42,729 nt of DNA from Selenomonadaceae bacterium (GTDB lineage Bacteria > Bacillota > Negativicutes > Selenomonadales > Selenomonadaceae). The stretch spans positions 1 to 42,729 of the forward strand of contig JAGBMX010000105.1 of the NCBI GenBank assembly GCA_017634675.1, read 5' to 3'. The notes below the pieces were generated by a model. It saw only the letters and a list, made by a program, of their open reading frames with translations, did not search any database and was not told the origin of the DNA. Positions 15,471-24,166 of this stretch are shown piece by piece; within the stretch, counting starts at the first letter, position 1, and the number at the start of each line of letters is the position of its first letter. Both the position numbers and the translations under genes were made by a program.

Positions 15471-15714
15471 GCGACCTCTAAAAACCCTACTTTTCTTTCT
15501 TTTTCTTGAAAGAAAAAGAAAGAAAAGTAGCAAAAGAAAGAAAAAGAACTTTAATAAAAAGTATGAAATTGTAATATTTAAACCAAAATTTAAACTGGAT
15601 AAAGCTTTACTTGATAAAGTTTTTTCTTTTCTCTTTTTCTTTGTTACTTTCTTTTTCTCTTTTCTTTTTTACAAAAAAGAAAAGAGAAAAAGAAAGTAAG
15701 GTTTTTAAAAATGC
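15471..15714. mobile_element. Family P element with family D-type ends, copy 2 (complete)
   Basis: It is 244 bp long. The left end GCGACCTCTAAAAACCCTAC and the right end GTAAGGTTTTTAAAAATGC are inverted. Inside are a left pyrimidine-purine hairpin, a purine block with AACTTTAAT, an AT-rich spacer, AAAGTTTTTTC and a right hairpin. It starts 28 nt before the flavodoxin ATG and ends 2 nt after the DUF3793 stop. Confidence 0.75.
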
Positions 15715-15716
15715 TT

Positions 15717-16280
15717 TTAACAAGCTGTTAAAAGTTCCGCAAAACTTACGCCTGCGGATAACTTGTCGCAAAATTCGCGGGTGCAACACGCATATTTTTC
15801 GAAAAGTTTTTTTGTTTCCGCTTCGTTCGAATAAACCTTCCAATACCCGCTTACTAAAAAATTTTGCCCCTTTTGCTCGATGAACCCCTTGACGTCTTCG
15901 GGGGGATAGCCCAAGAAAAGTCCTATTTCGTGGGGGAAATCGTCTTTTTCGCAAAAATTTTGCTTTAATTTTGCAAGAACAAAAGACAGTGAAAACAACG
16001 AATACCCGCGGGACAGTAGAATTTTTTTTGCGGTTTCGTTTTCCAGCGCCTTTTTTAAGAGTTCCTCCCTGTAAAAAAATATGTGCGCATATTCAAAATT
16101 TTCCGAAAGTATATATATTGATATTCCTTTGCAAGCAAAACATTTTTTGTACGCAAGAAGAAGATTTTCAAAGTTTTCAAAATTCTTCTTTTTAAAAGAA
16201 ATCAGACTGCCGGGCTTGAAACCCGCCAATGTCGGAGCTGCATGAATCCCCATAATGCGCTCGAAGGTTTCTTTGCCCAA
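15717..16280 (-). CDS. DUF3793 family protein
   Basis: This encodes 187 residues from a TTG 5 nt after GGAGG; an ATG nine codons later has no ribosome site. The family signature is clear in the C-terminal half: FPHEIGLFLGYPPEDVKGFI, then SGYWKVYSNEAETKKLFEKY and CCTREFCDKLSAG. The function is unknown; the family is often found near flavodoxin and iron-transport genes. There is no signal peptide or membrane segment. It has a consensus promoter with Fur-like boxes, which supports a role in iron limitation. Confidence 0.85.
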   Translation of the reverse strand: MGKETFERIMGIHAAPTLAGFKPGSLISFKKKNFENFENLLLAYKKCFACKGISIYILSENFEYAHIFFYREELLKKALENETAKKILLSRGYSLFSLSFVLAKLKQNFCEKDDFPHEIGLFLGYPPEDVKGFIEQKGQNFLVSGYWKVYSNEAETKKLFEKYACCTREFCDKLSAGVSFAELLTAC

Positions 16281-16308
16281 AATATCCTCCCCCTCAATAA
16301 CTTTAAAA

Positions 16309-16323
16309 CGAAAATTATTTTCA
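16309..16323. promoter_or_regulatory. Fur-like box in the DUF3793 leader
   Basis: CGAAAATTATTTTCA is close to the palindrome TGANAATNATTNTCA, with one half-site base off. It lies between the promoter and the TTG start. Confidence 0.45.
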
Positions 16324-16339
16324 TTTGAAATTTGTTATC

Positions 16340-16368
16340 ATTATAAAGTATGTGAGAATTATTGTCAA
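16340..16368 (-). promoter_or_regulatory. Consensus sigma70 promoter of DUF3793 gene
   Basis: On the minus strand, a perfect TTGACA (16363-16368), a 17-bp spacer and a perfect TATAAT (16340-16345). Such an ideal promoter usually needs repression, and a Fur-like box overlaps it. Confidence 0.85.
16353..16367. promoter_or_regulatory. Fur-like operator over the -35 box
   Basis: TGAGAATTATTGTCA matches the 7-1-7 palindrome TGATAATNATTATCA at all but two positions, and the two differences are symmetric. It covers most of the spacer and the -35 element. Confidence 0.65.
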
Positions 16369-16431
16369 TAAAATTTTATATTTAATTTTACCTAAAAATA
16401 AAGGAAGAAGAAAATTTTTGTCGAAAATTAC

Positions 16432-16460
16432 TTGAATAGTATTCTCAAAAAAGATAAAAT
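16432..16460 (+). promoter_or_regulatory. Promoter of the pheST operon
   Basis: TTGAAT (16432-16437), a 17-bp spacer and TAAAAT (16455-16460), 33 bp before the ATG. The short leader has only a weak GTCCCC-GGGAAC stem; no T-box is visible. Confidence 0.6.
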
Positions 16461-16493
16461 CAAAAGTCCCCTTACGGGAACGAGGAGGAAATC

Positions 16494-17519
16494 ATGGAAG
16501 AACAGATAAAAAACATACAAGCGGAGGCGATTGAGGCCATTAAGAAGGCTGTGTCGCTTTCCGATTTAGACGATATACGGGTCAAATATTTAGGAAAGAA
16601 AGGCTCTTTTTCGGAAATTTTTCGATCCATGAAGGATTTATCTTCGGAGGAAAAGCCGAAAGTCGGTAAATTCGTAAACGAAGCCAGAACTTTAATAGAA
16701 ACGGAAATTCAGGCAAAGAACGAAGTTTTAAAGGAAAGCGAGCTTCAAGAAAGACTTGAAAACGAAACCATAGACATAACTTTGCCGGGTCGCGCTCCAC
16801 GTTTGGGGCATCTTCATCCTATCACGCTTACCCTTAACCGTATAAAAGAAATTTTCCTTCGCATGGGCTTTTCTATCGAAGAAGGCCCCGAAATTGAGGA
16901 AGATTATTATAACTTCGAACTTTTAAATCTTCCAAAGGATCACCCTGCAAGGGATATGCAGGATTCCTTCTACATCACGGAAGAAATTTTAATGCGCACC
17001 CAAACTTCTCCCGTGCAGGCGCGCACCATGAAGGCGCATAAGAACAGCGAGCCTATTCGCATGATAGCGCCGGGCAGGGTGTATAGACGTGACGATTACG
17101 ACGCTACACACTCCCCAATGTTTACTCAAGTTGAAGGGCTTGTCATTGATAAGGGGATTACTTTTGCGGATTTAAAGGGAACTCTTGAACTTGCTCTCAG
17201 AGAAATTTTTCAAAAACAGGTTGGAGTCCGTTTCCGTCCGAGTTTCTTTCCCTTTACGGAGCCGAGCACGGAAGTTGACATATCCTGCGTCATGTGCGGC
17301 GGAAAGGGTTGCCGCGTATGCAAAGGCACGGGGTATCTTGAGATTTTAGGCGCAGGCATGGTGCATCCAAGGGTTTTGGAAATGAGCGGCTACAACTACA
17401 AAAAAGTTTCCGGCTTTGCCTTTGGGTTAGGGGTTGAAAGAATCGCCATGCTCTCTTATGGTATAGATGACCTAAGACTCTTCTACGACAACGATGTTAG
17501 ATTCTTAAATAAATTCTAA
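16494..17519 (+). CDS. pheS: Phenylalanine-tRNA ligase alpha subunit
   Basis: This encodes 341 residues, standard length. It is the catalytic subunit of the alpha2-beta2 enzyme that charges tRNA-Phe. An N-terminal coiled-coil tRNA-binding arm (about 1-90) precedes the class II core. Motif 2 is [20 protein letters not shown], and motif 3 is [14 protein letters not shown]. The insertion [20 protein letters not shown] has the four-cysteine pattern normal for bacterial PheS. The ATG follows GAGGAGG. It is followed by pheT after a family B repeat. Confidence 0.97.
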   Translation: MEEQIKNIQAEAIEAIKKAVSLSDLDDIRVKYLGKKGSFSEIFRSMKDLSSEEKPKVGKFVNEARTLIETEIQAKNEVLKESELQERLENETIDITLPGRAPRLGHLHPITLTLNRIKEIFLRMGFSIEEGPEIEEDYYNFELLNLPKDHPARDMQDSFYITEEILMRTQTSPVQARTMKAHKNSEPIRMIAPGRVYRRDDYDATHSPMFTQVEGLVIDKGITFADLKGTLELALREIFQKQVGVRFRPSFFPFTEPSTEVDISCVMCGGKGCRVCKGTGYLEILGAGMVHPRVLEMSGYNYKKVSGFAFGLGVERIAMLSYGIDDLRLFYDNDVRFLNKF

Positions 17520-17528
17520 GGAAAAAAT

Positions 17529-17607
17529 AACCGGGATTCCAAAGGGCTGCGCCCTTTGGCAGGGTCAAGGGGCGGCGCCCCTTGTGGGGTTTGGGGCGAA
17601 GCCCCAA
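17529..17607. repeat. Family B palindromic repeat, copy 3
   Basis: It runs from ACCGGGATTCCAAAGGGC to GGGGCGAAGCCCCAAG, with three nested hairpins. It fills the gap between pheS and pheT and is open in the pheT frame, which creates a false 23-residue N-terminal extension. Confidence 0.82.
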
Positions 17608-17624
17608 GAAAGAAAAGGAGAACT

Positions 17625-20057
17625 ATGCAAGTATCTATAAAATGGTTGAAAGATTATATAGATTTTGATTTAACGGCGGAAGATTTGGCTGATAAACTCA
17701 CCATGGCAGGGGTGCCTGTTGAAAGGGTCATTCGCATGGACGAGGGGCTTGAAAAAGTTATCGCCGGAAAAATTGAAAGCGTGGAGAAGCATCCCGATTC
17801 GGATCATCTTAATATCTGCAAATTAAATATAGGTAAAGAGGAATTGTTGCAAATAGTGACGGGGGCGCAGAACGTAAAAGTCGGGCAGATGGTGCCGGTG
17901 GCTACGGTTGGCGCGCATTTGCCCAATGGTCAAAAGATTTCAAAGGGCAAGTTAAGAGGCGTGGAGTCCCTTGGAATGATGTGTTCGGCGGGGGAACTTA
18001 AATTAGACACGTCTAAGATGACCGAAGAAGAACTTAACGGCATCTACATTTTAAAGGACGATGTGGAGATTGGAACGCCCGTTGCGAAGGTTTTGGGGCT
18101 TGACGACGTTATTTTGGAATTTGAGCTTACCGCGAACCGCGCCGATTGCTTCAGCGTCTTTGGAATTGTAAGGGAAATTTCCGTATTGACGGGGAATAAA
18201 CCGCATTTCCCGGAGATAAAATGTAAGGAAGAAGGGGATGAATCCGCTTCAGCCTTGGTAAAAATAAGCGTTGACGCCGTTGACCTCTGTTCACGTTTTT
18301 CGGCGAGAGTTTTGCGTGACGTAAAAATCGCTCCTTCTCCTCATTGGATGCAGGAAAGGCTTGCAGGAGCGGGTATTCGCTCGATTAACAACGTGGTTGA
18401 CGTAACGAATTTCGTGATGGTGGAACTTGGGCAGCCGATGCACGCTTACGACTACGACCATGTCGCAGGACACAGCCTTACCGCAAGACGCAGCGTCGAA
18501 GGCGAGAATTTGCATACGCTTGACGATTCCTCAAGGCTCGCCAAAGGCGGCGAACTCGTTATAGCGGACGCGGAGAAAGCGGCGGGACTCGCTGGCGTAA
18601 TGGGCGGTTTTGAAAGCGAAGTCACCGAGAACACCACAAGCATTATATTGGAAGCCGCCGCCTTTAACGGCGCAAGCATTCGCCGCACAGCCAGAAGTTG
18701 CGGACTGCATACGGAAGCCAGCGGCAGGTTTGAACGGGGGGTTGACGTTACCGCCACTTGCAAGGCGCTTGACAGGGCGGCGCAACTTCTTGAGGATATG
18801 GGAGCCTGCAAGACGGCGAAGGGCATTGTTGACGCTTATCCCATGGAAAAGGATGAAAGGGAAGTCGCATTCAAGGTCGAAGAGATAAACGCCCGTTTGG
18901 GGACGGATATTCCTGGCGAGAAAATGAAGGAAATCCTTGCAAACTTAGGATTTTCCGTTATCGAATACGGCGAATACTATATCGCAACGGTTCCCACATG
19001 GCGAAACGACGTTTCTAGGATGGAAGATATTTCGGAAGAAATCGCCAGAATTTACGGTTTTGAAAATATACCCTCGACCATGCCCAAAGGCGAAGTAATT
19101 CGCGGGGTTGAGAGCGAACGAGGCGAGTTTATGGGAGAGGTGAGAAATATTCTCTCTCGTCTCGGCATGACGGAGACCCTTTCTTTCAGCTTTACCCATC
19201 CCGAACTGCTGAAAAAAATTCGCGTTCCCGAAGACAGCGAGCTGATGAACGCCATTAAGATTATGAACCCGTTAACGGAAGAATATCCTCTGGTTCGCAC
19301 CACGCTTTTGACGAATATAATGGAAACAGCCGCAAGGAATTTTTCCCGTAAGAACGAAGATTTTGCTATATTTGAGATTGCGCCGGTGTTTTTCCCGAAA
19401 AAACAGCCGGTAACGGAACTTCCTACGGAAAACCAGATGATAGCCGGACTTTTCACGGGTAAACGAAACGAAGTTTCTTGGAGCGAAAAGCAAGTCAACT
19501 ACGATTTCTACGATGTGAAAGGCGTTGTCGAAAATGCGCTTAACCTTCTTGGAATAACGAACTATACCGTTGAAAAAGCAGACCATTTCATGCTTCATCC
19601 GGGGAAAAGCGCGGTATTCAAAAAGGGCAGGGAAATAATCGCTACATTCGGGGAAATTCACCCGAGCGTTGCGGAGGCTTTCGGGGCGAAAAATCCCACC
19701 TTTGTCTTTGAAATGTCCGTTGATGTTTTGATGAAATACCGAAAGAATAACTACAAATTCGAGCCTATCCCCAAATATCCCGCCATTACCAGAGATCTTG
19801 CGATGCTTGTAAAAGACACGGTGTCCGCAGGCGAGGTCTTGACGGTCATTGAAAAATGCGGCGGCAAGTACTTTAAAGGCGCGACTCTCTTTGACGTGTA
19901 TGCGGGAAAACAAATCGAGACGGGCAAGAAGAGCCTTGCGTTTACCATGACTTTCCGCTCCCCCGATAAAACCCTTACGGACGAAGAGGCGGATGCGGCA
20001 TTTAACGATATATTAAACGGAGTAAAGACGAAGTTTAACGCAGAACTTCGCGGCTAA
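17625..20057 (+). CDS. pheT: Phenylalanine-tRNA ligase beta subunit
   Basis: This encodes 810 residues from the ATG at 17625 (MQVSIKWLKDY, the family start) after AAGGAG. Domains in order: EMAP/OB-type tRNA-binding region (VIAGKIESVEKHPDSDHLNI onward, about 44-150), B3/B4 editing domain (about 215-390), B5 (EVAFKVEEINARLGTDIP), a catalytic-like core, and the C-terminal anticodon-binding domain (ITRDLAMLVKDTVSAGEVL to the end). The frame runs open to 17556 through the family B repeat, but that part is repeat-derived and lacks a ribosome site. zapA follows after 18 nt. Confidence 0.96.
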   Translation: MQVSIKWLKDYIDFDLTAEDLADKLTMAGVPVERVIRMDEGLEKVIAGKIESVEKHPDSDHLNICKLNIGKEELLQIVTGAQNVKVGQMVPVATVGAHLPNGQKISKGKLRGVESLGMMCSAGELKLDTSKMTEEELNGIYILKDDVEIGTPVAKVLGLDDVILEFELTANRADCFSVFGIVREISVLTGNKPHFPEIKCKEEGDESASALVKISVDAVDLCSRFSARVLRDVKIAPSPHWMQERLAGAGIRSINNVVDVTNFVMVELGQPMHAYDYDHVAGHSLTARRSVEGENLHTLDDSSRLAKGGELVIADAEKAAGLAGVMGGFESEVTENTTSIILEAAAFNGASIRRTARSCGLHTEASGRFERGVDVTATCKALDRAAQLLEDMGACKTAKGIVDAYPMEKDEREVAFKVEEINARLGTDIPGEKMKEILANLGFSVIEYGEYYIATVPTWRNDVSRMEDISEEIARIYGFENIPSTMPKGEVIRGVESERGEFMGEVRNILSRLGMTETLSFSFTHPELLKKIRVPEDSELMNAIKIMNPLTEEYPLVRTTLLTNIMETAARNFSRKNEDFAIFEIAPVFFPKKQPVTELPTENQMIAGLFTGKRNEVSWSEKQVNYDFYDVKGVVENALNLLGITNYTVEKADHFMLHPGKSAVFKKGREIIATFGEIHPSVAEAFGAKNPTFVFEMSVDVLMKYRKNNYKFEPIPKYPAITRDLAMLVKDTVSAGEVLTVIEKCGGKYFKGATLFDVYAGKQIETGKKSLAFTMTFRSPDKTLTDEEADAAFNDILNGVKTKFNAELRG

Positions 20058-20075
20058 ACGCGCCGGGAGAAAATT

Positions 20076-20342
20076 ATGGCAAAGAAAACGGCAAATAAGG
20101 AGCCAAAAAGGGTGACGGTCGAGATATACGGCGTGTCTTACCCGCTTCGCACCGACAACGACGAAGAATATGTGCAAAGTCTTGCGAAGATGGTTGACGA
20201 AAAAATGCAGGAGATAGCCACCAAAACCGGCAGTTTCCTGGGAAATAAAATAGCGGTGCTTGCCGCATTAGAAATTGCGGACGAGTACGCGCGGCTCAAA
20301 AAGGATTATGACGAGCTGGTGGCGCTGATAGACGAAAAGTGA
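20076..20342 (+). CDS. zapA: Cell division protein ZapA
   Basis: This encodes 88 residues, with ATG after GGGAG. ZapA bundles FtsZ filaments at the division site. The N-terminal domain RVTVEIYGVSYPLRTDNDEEYVQ and the C-terminal coiled coil (about 40-88, KIAVLAALEIADEYARLKKD) fit the family. The placement after pheT is common in Firmicutes. It overlaps nothing functional: the next gene begins 8 nt later. Confidence 0.9.
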   Translation: MAKKTANKEPKRVTVEIYGVSYPLRTDNDEEYVQSLAKMVDEKMQEIATKTGSFLGNKIAVLAALEIADEYARLKKDYDELVALIDEK

Positions 20343-20350
20343 GGGATTCC

Positions 20351-20620
20351 ATGAAATTAGTTGTGACCGTGGTTGGTAAGGACAGAGTAGGTATAATAGC
20401 CATGGTGACGAAAATTCTTGCCGACAACAACGTAAACATTTTAAGCATCAACCAAAATATCATGGACGGCTTTTTCAATATGCTCTTAATCGCCGAAATC
20501 AGCGAGAGCAAGATGAGTCTTACGGAGCTTCAGAAGGCTTTGAAGGACGAGGGCGAAAAGATAAACGTGGAGATAAAGGCGCAGCACGAGGATATTTTTA
20601 ACGTGATGCACCGAATATGA
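20351..20620 (+). CDS. ACT-domain protein (UPF0237 family)
   Basis: This encodes 89 residues from the ATG that follows GAGGGA. A single ACT domain ([20 protein letters not shown], then [20 protein letters not shown]) is followed by a short second ferredoxin-like half. ACT domains bind amino acids or other small ligands. This standalone form is nearly always directly upstream of the UPF0210/PFL gene, as here, so the two probably act together. The ligand is unknown. Confidence 0.92.
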   Translation: MKLVVTVVGKDRVGIIAMVTKILADNNVNILSINQNIMDGFFNMLLIAEISESKMSLTELQKALKDEGEKINVEIKAQHEDIFNVMHRI

Positions 20621-20633
20621 AGGCGGGATTGAA

Positions 20634-21995
20634 TTGATAACCGTTGACGATATTTTGGAAACCAACCAGATGATAACCGAGTACAGACTTGACGTCCGTA
20701 CAATCACAATGGGAATATCTTTAAGGGATTGCGCCCACCCGAACTTAGAGAATTTTTGCAAGAACATTTACGAAAAGATAACAAGACGAGCGGAATTTTT
20801 GGTAAAAACCGGCGAAGAAATCGAAGCCCAATACGGTATTCCCATTATAAACAAGCGAATTTCGGTAACTCCCATTGCAATCGCCGCAGAAGCTACGCGC
20901 ACCGACAGTTTCGTACCCGTTGCGGAAACGATGGACAAGGCGGCAAAGGAAGTGGGCGTAGACTTTATCGGCGGATTCTCCGCTTTAGTCGAAAAAGGCT
21001 TTACCAAAGGGGATAGGGTTCTTATAAATTCCATCCCCGAAGCCCTCGCTACAACCGATATAGTTTGTTCCTCGGTGAACTTAGCTTCCACCAAAGCGGG
21101 AATCAACATGGATTGCGTGGCGGAAATGGGGCGCACCATAAAGCGCACCGCAGAACTTACCCGAGATAAAAACGCCCTAGGCTGCGCCAAACTGGTGATA
21201 TTCTGCAATGCGCCCGGCGACAATCCCTTTATGGCGGGAGCGTTCCACGGCGTTGGCGAAGCGGAAACCGTTGTAAGCGTTGGGGTAAGCGGGCCGGGAG
21301 TTGTAAAACACGCTCTTGAAAATTTAAAGGGCGCGGATTTTACCGAAATAGCCGAAGCCATCAAAAAAACAGCCTTTAAGATAACCCGTGTCGGCGGGTT
21401 GGTTGCAAAAGAAGCCTCCCGACGCTTAGGCGCGCCTTTCGGAATAATCGACCTCTCATTAGCTCCAACCCCCGCCGTAGGGGACAGCGTAGCCAGAATT
21501 TTGGAGGAGATGGGCGTCGAATCCTGCGGCGCTCCCGGAACTACCGCCGCCCTCGCCTTATTAAACGATGCGGTAAAAAAAGGCGGGCTTATGGCAAGTT
21601 CCCACGTCGGCGGGCTTTCCGGCGCGTTCATTCCCGTCAGCGAAGACGAGGGCATGATTGCCGCCGTTAAAGCCGGTTCTCTCTCCATGGAAAAACTTGA
21701 AGCCATGACCTCCGTCTGTTCCGTGGGTCTTGACATGATAGCCGTCGAGGGCGATACGTCGGAAGCCACCCTTTCCGCCATCATAGCGGACGAAGCCGCC
21801 ATAGGCATGATGAACAACAAGACAACCGCCGTCCGCATTATTCCCGTACCCGGGAAAAAAGCCGGCGAAACGGTTGAATACGGCGGTCTATTAGGCTCCG
21901 CGCCAATAATGAAACTAAACGACAAATTTAAAAGCGACGCATTCATCGCAAGAGGCGGCCGCATTCCCGCCCCTATTCGCAGTTTGACGAATTAG
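20634..21995 (+). CDS. UPF0210 (PFL-like, DUF711) family protein
   Basis: This encodes 453 residues. The start is TTG ([14 protein letters not shown]), which matches the family N-terminus; no ATG fits. Conserved blocks are [43 protein letters not shown], and [20 protein letters not shown]. The family is structurally related to pyruvate-formate-lyase-like barrels but lacks the glycyl radical, and its reaction is unknown. It pairs with the ACT protein, 13 nt upstream. Confidence 0.92.
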   Translation: MITVDDILETNQMITEYRLDVRTITMGISLRDCAHPNLENFCKNIYEKITRRAEFLVKTGEEIEAQYGIPIINKRISVTPIAIAAEATRTDSFVPVAETMDKAAKEVGVDFIGGFSALVEKGFTKGDRVLINSIPEALATTDIVCSSVNLASTKAGINMDCVAEMGRTIKRTAELTRDKNALGCAKLVIFCNAPGDNPFMAGAFHGVGEAETVVSVGVSGPGVVKHALENLKGADFTEIAEAIKKTAFKITRVGGLVAKEASRRLGAPFGIIDLSLAPTPAVGDSVARILEEMGVESCGAPGTTAALALLNDAVKKGGLMASSHVGGLSGAFIPVSEDEGMIAAVKAGSLSMEKLEAMTSVCSVGLDMIAVEGDTSEATLSAIIADEAAIGMMNNKTTAVRIIPVPGKKAGETVEYGGLLGSAPIMKLNDKFKSDAFIARGGRIPAPIRSLTN

Positions 21996-22000
21996 GTTTG

Positions 22001-22087
22001 TTTCTTACTTTCTTTTTCTCTTTTCTTTTTTGTACAAAAGAAAAGAGAAAAAGAAAGTAACAAAGAAAAAGAGAAAAGAAAAAACTT
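22001..22087. repeat. Family P hairpin, copy 3 (left arm)
   Basis: A pyrimidine tract, a TGTACA loop and the complementary purine tract (22005-22056), followed by a purine block ending AAAAAACTTAAA. It begins a few bases after the UPF0210 stop and runs into a family A core. Confidence 0.75.
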
Positions 22088-22102
22088 AAATAAATATTTA
22101 TG

Positions 22103-22232
22103 AAACCCCTCCGCCCTTCGGGCACCTCCCCTTTCAGGGGCGGCACTCAAATTGACTCTTTTTAGCCTCCCCTGAAAGGGGAGGGGGACCGCGAAGCGGT
22201 GGAAGGGTTGACCGTGAACGGCACTAAAATAC
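22103..22232. repeat. Family A core repeat, copy 4 (no terminal repeats)
   Basis: It has the CCTCCGCCCTTCGGGCACC start, inverted GGGGAGG blocks, the GACCGCGAAGCGGT hairpin and the TGAACGGCACTAAA end. It ends about 20 nt before the ChbG-type gene and leaves little room for that gene's promoter. Confidence 0.75.
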
Positions 22233-22253
22233 CCTTTTTAGAGATTTCAAACC

Positions 22254-23093
22254 ATGAAAAAAATAATATTAAATGCGGATGATTTCGGGCGACATGAGCT
22301 TATCAATAGAGCCGTGGAACTTGCCGCAACCGAAGGGGCGTTGCGTTCGGCTACGCTTATGCCTGCGGGGGCGGCTTTTGACAACGCTATAGAGATAGCC
22401 AAAAAACTTCCCGCTTTAGGGGTCGGTATTCATCTTACACTTGTGGATGATATTCCAATTTCTCCGCCCAAAACAATTCCCACATTGATTAGGGAAGACG
22501 GCAAATTTTATCCTGATTATATGGCGTTCTTAAAGGCGTATTTTACGGGAAAAATTTCGCTTTCAGACATCAGAACCGAACTTGCCGCCCAATTTGAAAA
22601 GGTGGAGCGTACGGGGCTGATATTTACCCATATCGACAGCCATCAACATTTGCACCATGCACCGGGGATTTTGGAGATTGCGCTAAACCTTGCCGAAAAA
22701 GCGGGTATAAAAAAGATGCGGGTATCTCATACCAAACTTTTTAGCGGCAATGTCAAAAATCTCTTTCAAATAATAGGTCGAGGCGGCTTATTCACCCTTT
22801 CTTCGTACGCAAAACTAAAGGGCAAAAAGAAAGGTTTTCGCTATCCCGACCATTTTGCGGGGATAGTGGCGGGCGAGGCCGTAACCGAAACTTTTCTTTT
22901 AAACGAAACAGAAAATTTAGAAGAAGGCGTAACGGAAGTGATGATGCACCCAGCTATGGATAACGCAAAAATAGGAAATTTAACGGGTTGGCTGCACGAC
23001 TACGAAGCGGAATTTAAAGCGACGACTTCAAAAAAATTAATGAGCGTATTAAAAGAAAAAAACATCGAAACCACAAACTATAACGAAATATAA
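22254..23093 (+). CDS. ChbG/HpnK-family carbohydrate deacetylase (YdjC)
   Basis: This encodes 279 residues. The family removes acetyl groups from N-acetylated sugars using a metal. The metal site is visible: LNADDFG with Asp10, GIHLTL with His60, and HIDSHQHLHH with Asp128 and His130/132. There is no signal peptide. The ATG has no strong ribosome site (AGAGATTTC upstream), perhaps because a family A repeat replaced the leader. It is followed by the GntR gene after a family P element. The natural substrate is unknown; it lies one gene from glmU, a GlcNAc pathway gene. Confidence 0.88.
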   Translation: MKKIILNADDFGRHELINRAVELAATEGALRSATLMPAGAAFDNAIEIAKKLPALGVGIHLTLVDDIPISPPKTIPTLIREDGKFYPDYMAFLKAYFTGKISLSDIRTELAAQFEKVERTGLIFTHIDSHQHLHHAPGILEIALNLAEKAGIKKMRVSHTKLFSGNVKNLFQIIGRGGLFTLSSYAKLKGKKKGFRYPDHFAGIVAGEAVTETFLLNETENLEEGVTEVMMHPAMDNAKIGNLTGWLHDYEAEFKATTSKKLMSVLKEKNIETTNYNEI

Positions 23094-23106
23094 AAACTAA
23101 AAAAAG

Positions 23107-23190
23107 AGTTTGATAAAGTTTTTTCTCTCTCTTTCTTTGCTTCTTTCTTTCTCTCTCTTTTTTTCAAAAAAGAGAGAGAAAGAAAGAAGG
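23107..23190. repeat. Family P hairpin, copy 4 (right arm)
   Basis: It begins AGTTTGATAAAGTTTTTTC, then a pyrimidine tract, a TCAA turn and complementary purines. It lies between the deacetylase and GntR genes, and on RNA would form a long stem. Confidence 0.7.
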
Positions 23191-23225
23191 AATTCGCCAC
23201 AAACTAACACAAAGAGGTGATAAGG

Positions 23226-23909
23226 ATGGGGAAACTTTCGCCGGTGCAGCTGGACAGTTACGAGCCTTTACGGGAAGTTGTATCGGAGGCGTTAAGGAAG
23301 GCCATTAGGGAAGGCGTGTTATTGCCCGGTGAGCGGCTTATGGAGATACAGCTTTCGGAGGAATTGGGAGTCAGCCGAACTCCGGTAAGAGAAGCCATAA
23401 GAAAGCTTGACCAAGAGGGATATGTGGTTATGATGCCAAGGCGGGGCGCTTATGTGGCAAGCATAACCATTAGGGATATAAACGAGATTTTTGAGATACG
23501 CCGCGCCCTTGAGTCGCTCTCTAGCTCGCTTGCGGCTGAAAGAATAAGCGCGGACGAGCTTGAAACGCTGCAACGACTGTTAGTTGAAATCGGTCGGTAC
23601 ATAAAATCAAAGGATATGGAAAAAATCGTCGAAACGGATATTAAATTTCACGATTTGTTATACCAAGCCTCAAGAAACGCGCGGCTTGTCGGGATAATTT
23701 CAAATCTAAGGGAACAGCTTACGCGTTTCCGCACTCTCTCCATGTCTTATCCGGGACGCCTCGAAGAAACCCTGAAAGAGCATAAAGCCATGGTCGACGC
23801 AATGGCGAAAGGCGACGCTGCCGCCGCCAGAAAAGCCGCCGAAAAACACATGGAACGCTCCGAACAAACTCTCTTGGACGCTATCGAGGCTGCTGAGAGC
23901 AAGCAGTAA
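23226..23909 (+). CDS. GntR-family regulator (FadR/FCD subfamily)
   Basis: This encodes 227 residues from the ATG after AGAGGTGATAAGG; a GTG three codons earlier is inside the ribosome site. The N-terminal winged helix has LSEELGVSRTPVREAIRKLD and the wing YVVMMPRRGAYV. The C-terminal all-helical FCD ligand domain starts near residue 85 (IRDINEIFEIRRALESL) and carries the metal-site pattern KFHDLLYQAS and later HKAMVDAMAKGD and KHMERS. The ligand is probably a metabolite acid, unknown here. It is next to glmU, but a family P element separates them. Confidence 0.9.
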   Translation: MGKLSPVQLDSYEPLREVVSEALRKAIREGVLLPGERLMEIQLSEELGVSRTPVREAIRKLDQEGYVVMMPRRGAYVASITIRDINEIFEIRRALESLSSSLAAERISADELETLQRLLVEIGRYIKSKDMEKIVETDIKFHDLLYQASRNARLVGIISNLREQLTRFRTLSMSYPGRLEETLKEHKAMVDAMAKGDAAAARKAAEKHMERSEQTLLDAIEAAESKQ

Positions 23910-23910
23910 G

Positions 23911-24135
23911 CTTCTTCTTTCTTTCTCTTTTTCTTTTTTGTAAAAAAGAAAAAGAGAAAGAAAGAAGCAAAGAAAGAGAAAAAGAAAAAACTTTAACAGG
24001 CTCGGATTTTCAGTTTGTACTCGATATATAGGTTTTCTCCAAACCCCTTATTAAAGTTTTTTTCTCTTCTTTCTTTTGTTTCTTTTCTTTCTTCTCTTTT
24101 TTTACAAAAAAAGAGAAGAAAGAAAAGAAAGAAAC
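23911..24135. repeat. Family P element, copy 5 (both arms)
   Basis: The left hairpin (about 23913-23968), purine block with AACTTTAA, a 60-bp unique spacer, TTATTAAAGTTTTTTTC and a right hairpin with a perfect 25-bp stem (about 24079-24130). It fills nearly all of the GntR-glmU gap. No promoter can be read inside the tracts. Confidence 0.8.
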
Positions 24136-24166
24136 TAGCATTTAGAAACAAGCTGGAGGATATGAG

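Noticed and set aside
15607..15954. 115-residue frame through the purine tract and the DUF3793 gene
   Set aside because: It reads Lys/Glu/Arg low-complexity repeat DNA in another frame of a well-supported gene.
16461..16493. T-box or other attenuator in front of pheS
   Set aside because: The leader is about 30 nt, too short for a T-box, and has no specifier or antiterminator sequence.
17556..17624. 23-residue N-terminal extension of PheT
   Set aside because: It is encoded by the family B repeat without a ribosome site; MQVSIKWLKDY is the family N-terminus.
20768..21964. 398-residue minus-strand frame opposite the UPF0210 gene
   Set aside because: It is an antisense shadow caused by codon bias; the plus-strand protein matches a conserved family along its whole length.
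22001..24135. Possible CRISPR array from regularly recurring tracts
   Set aside because: The repeats are mirror hairpins split by whole genes, without uniform direct repeats and unique spacers of constant size, and no cas genes are present.
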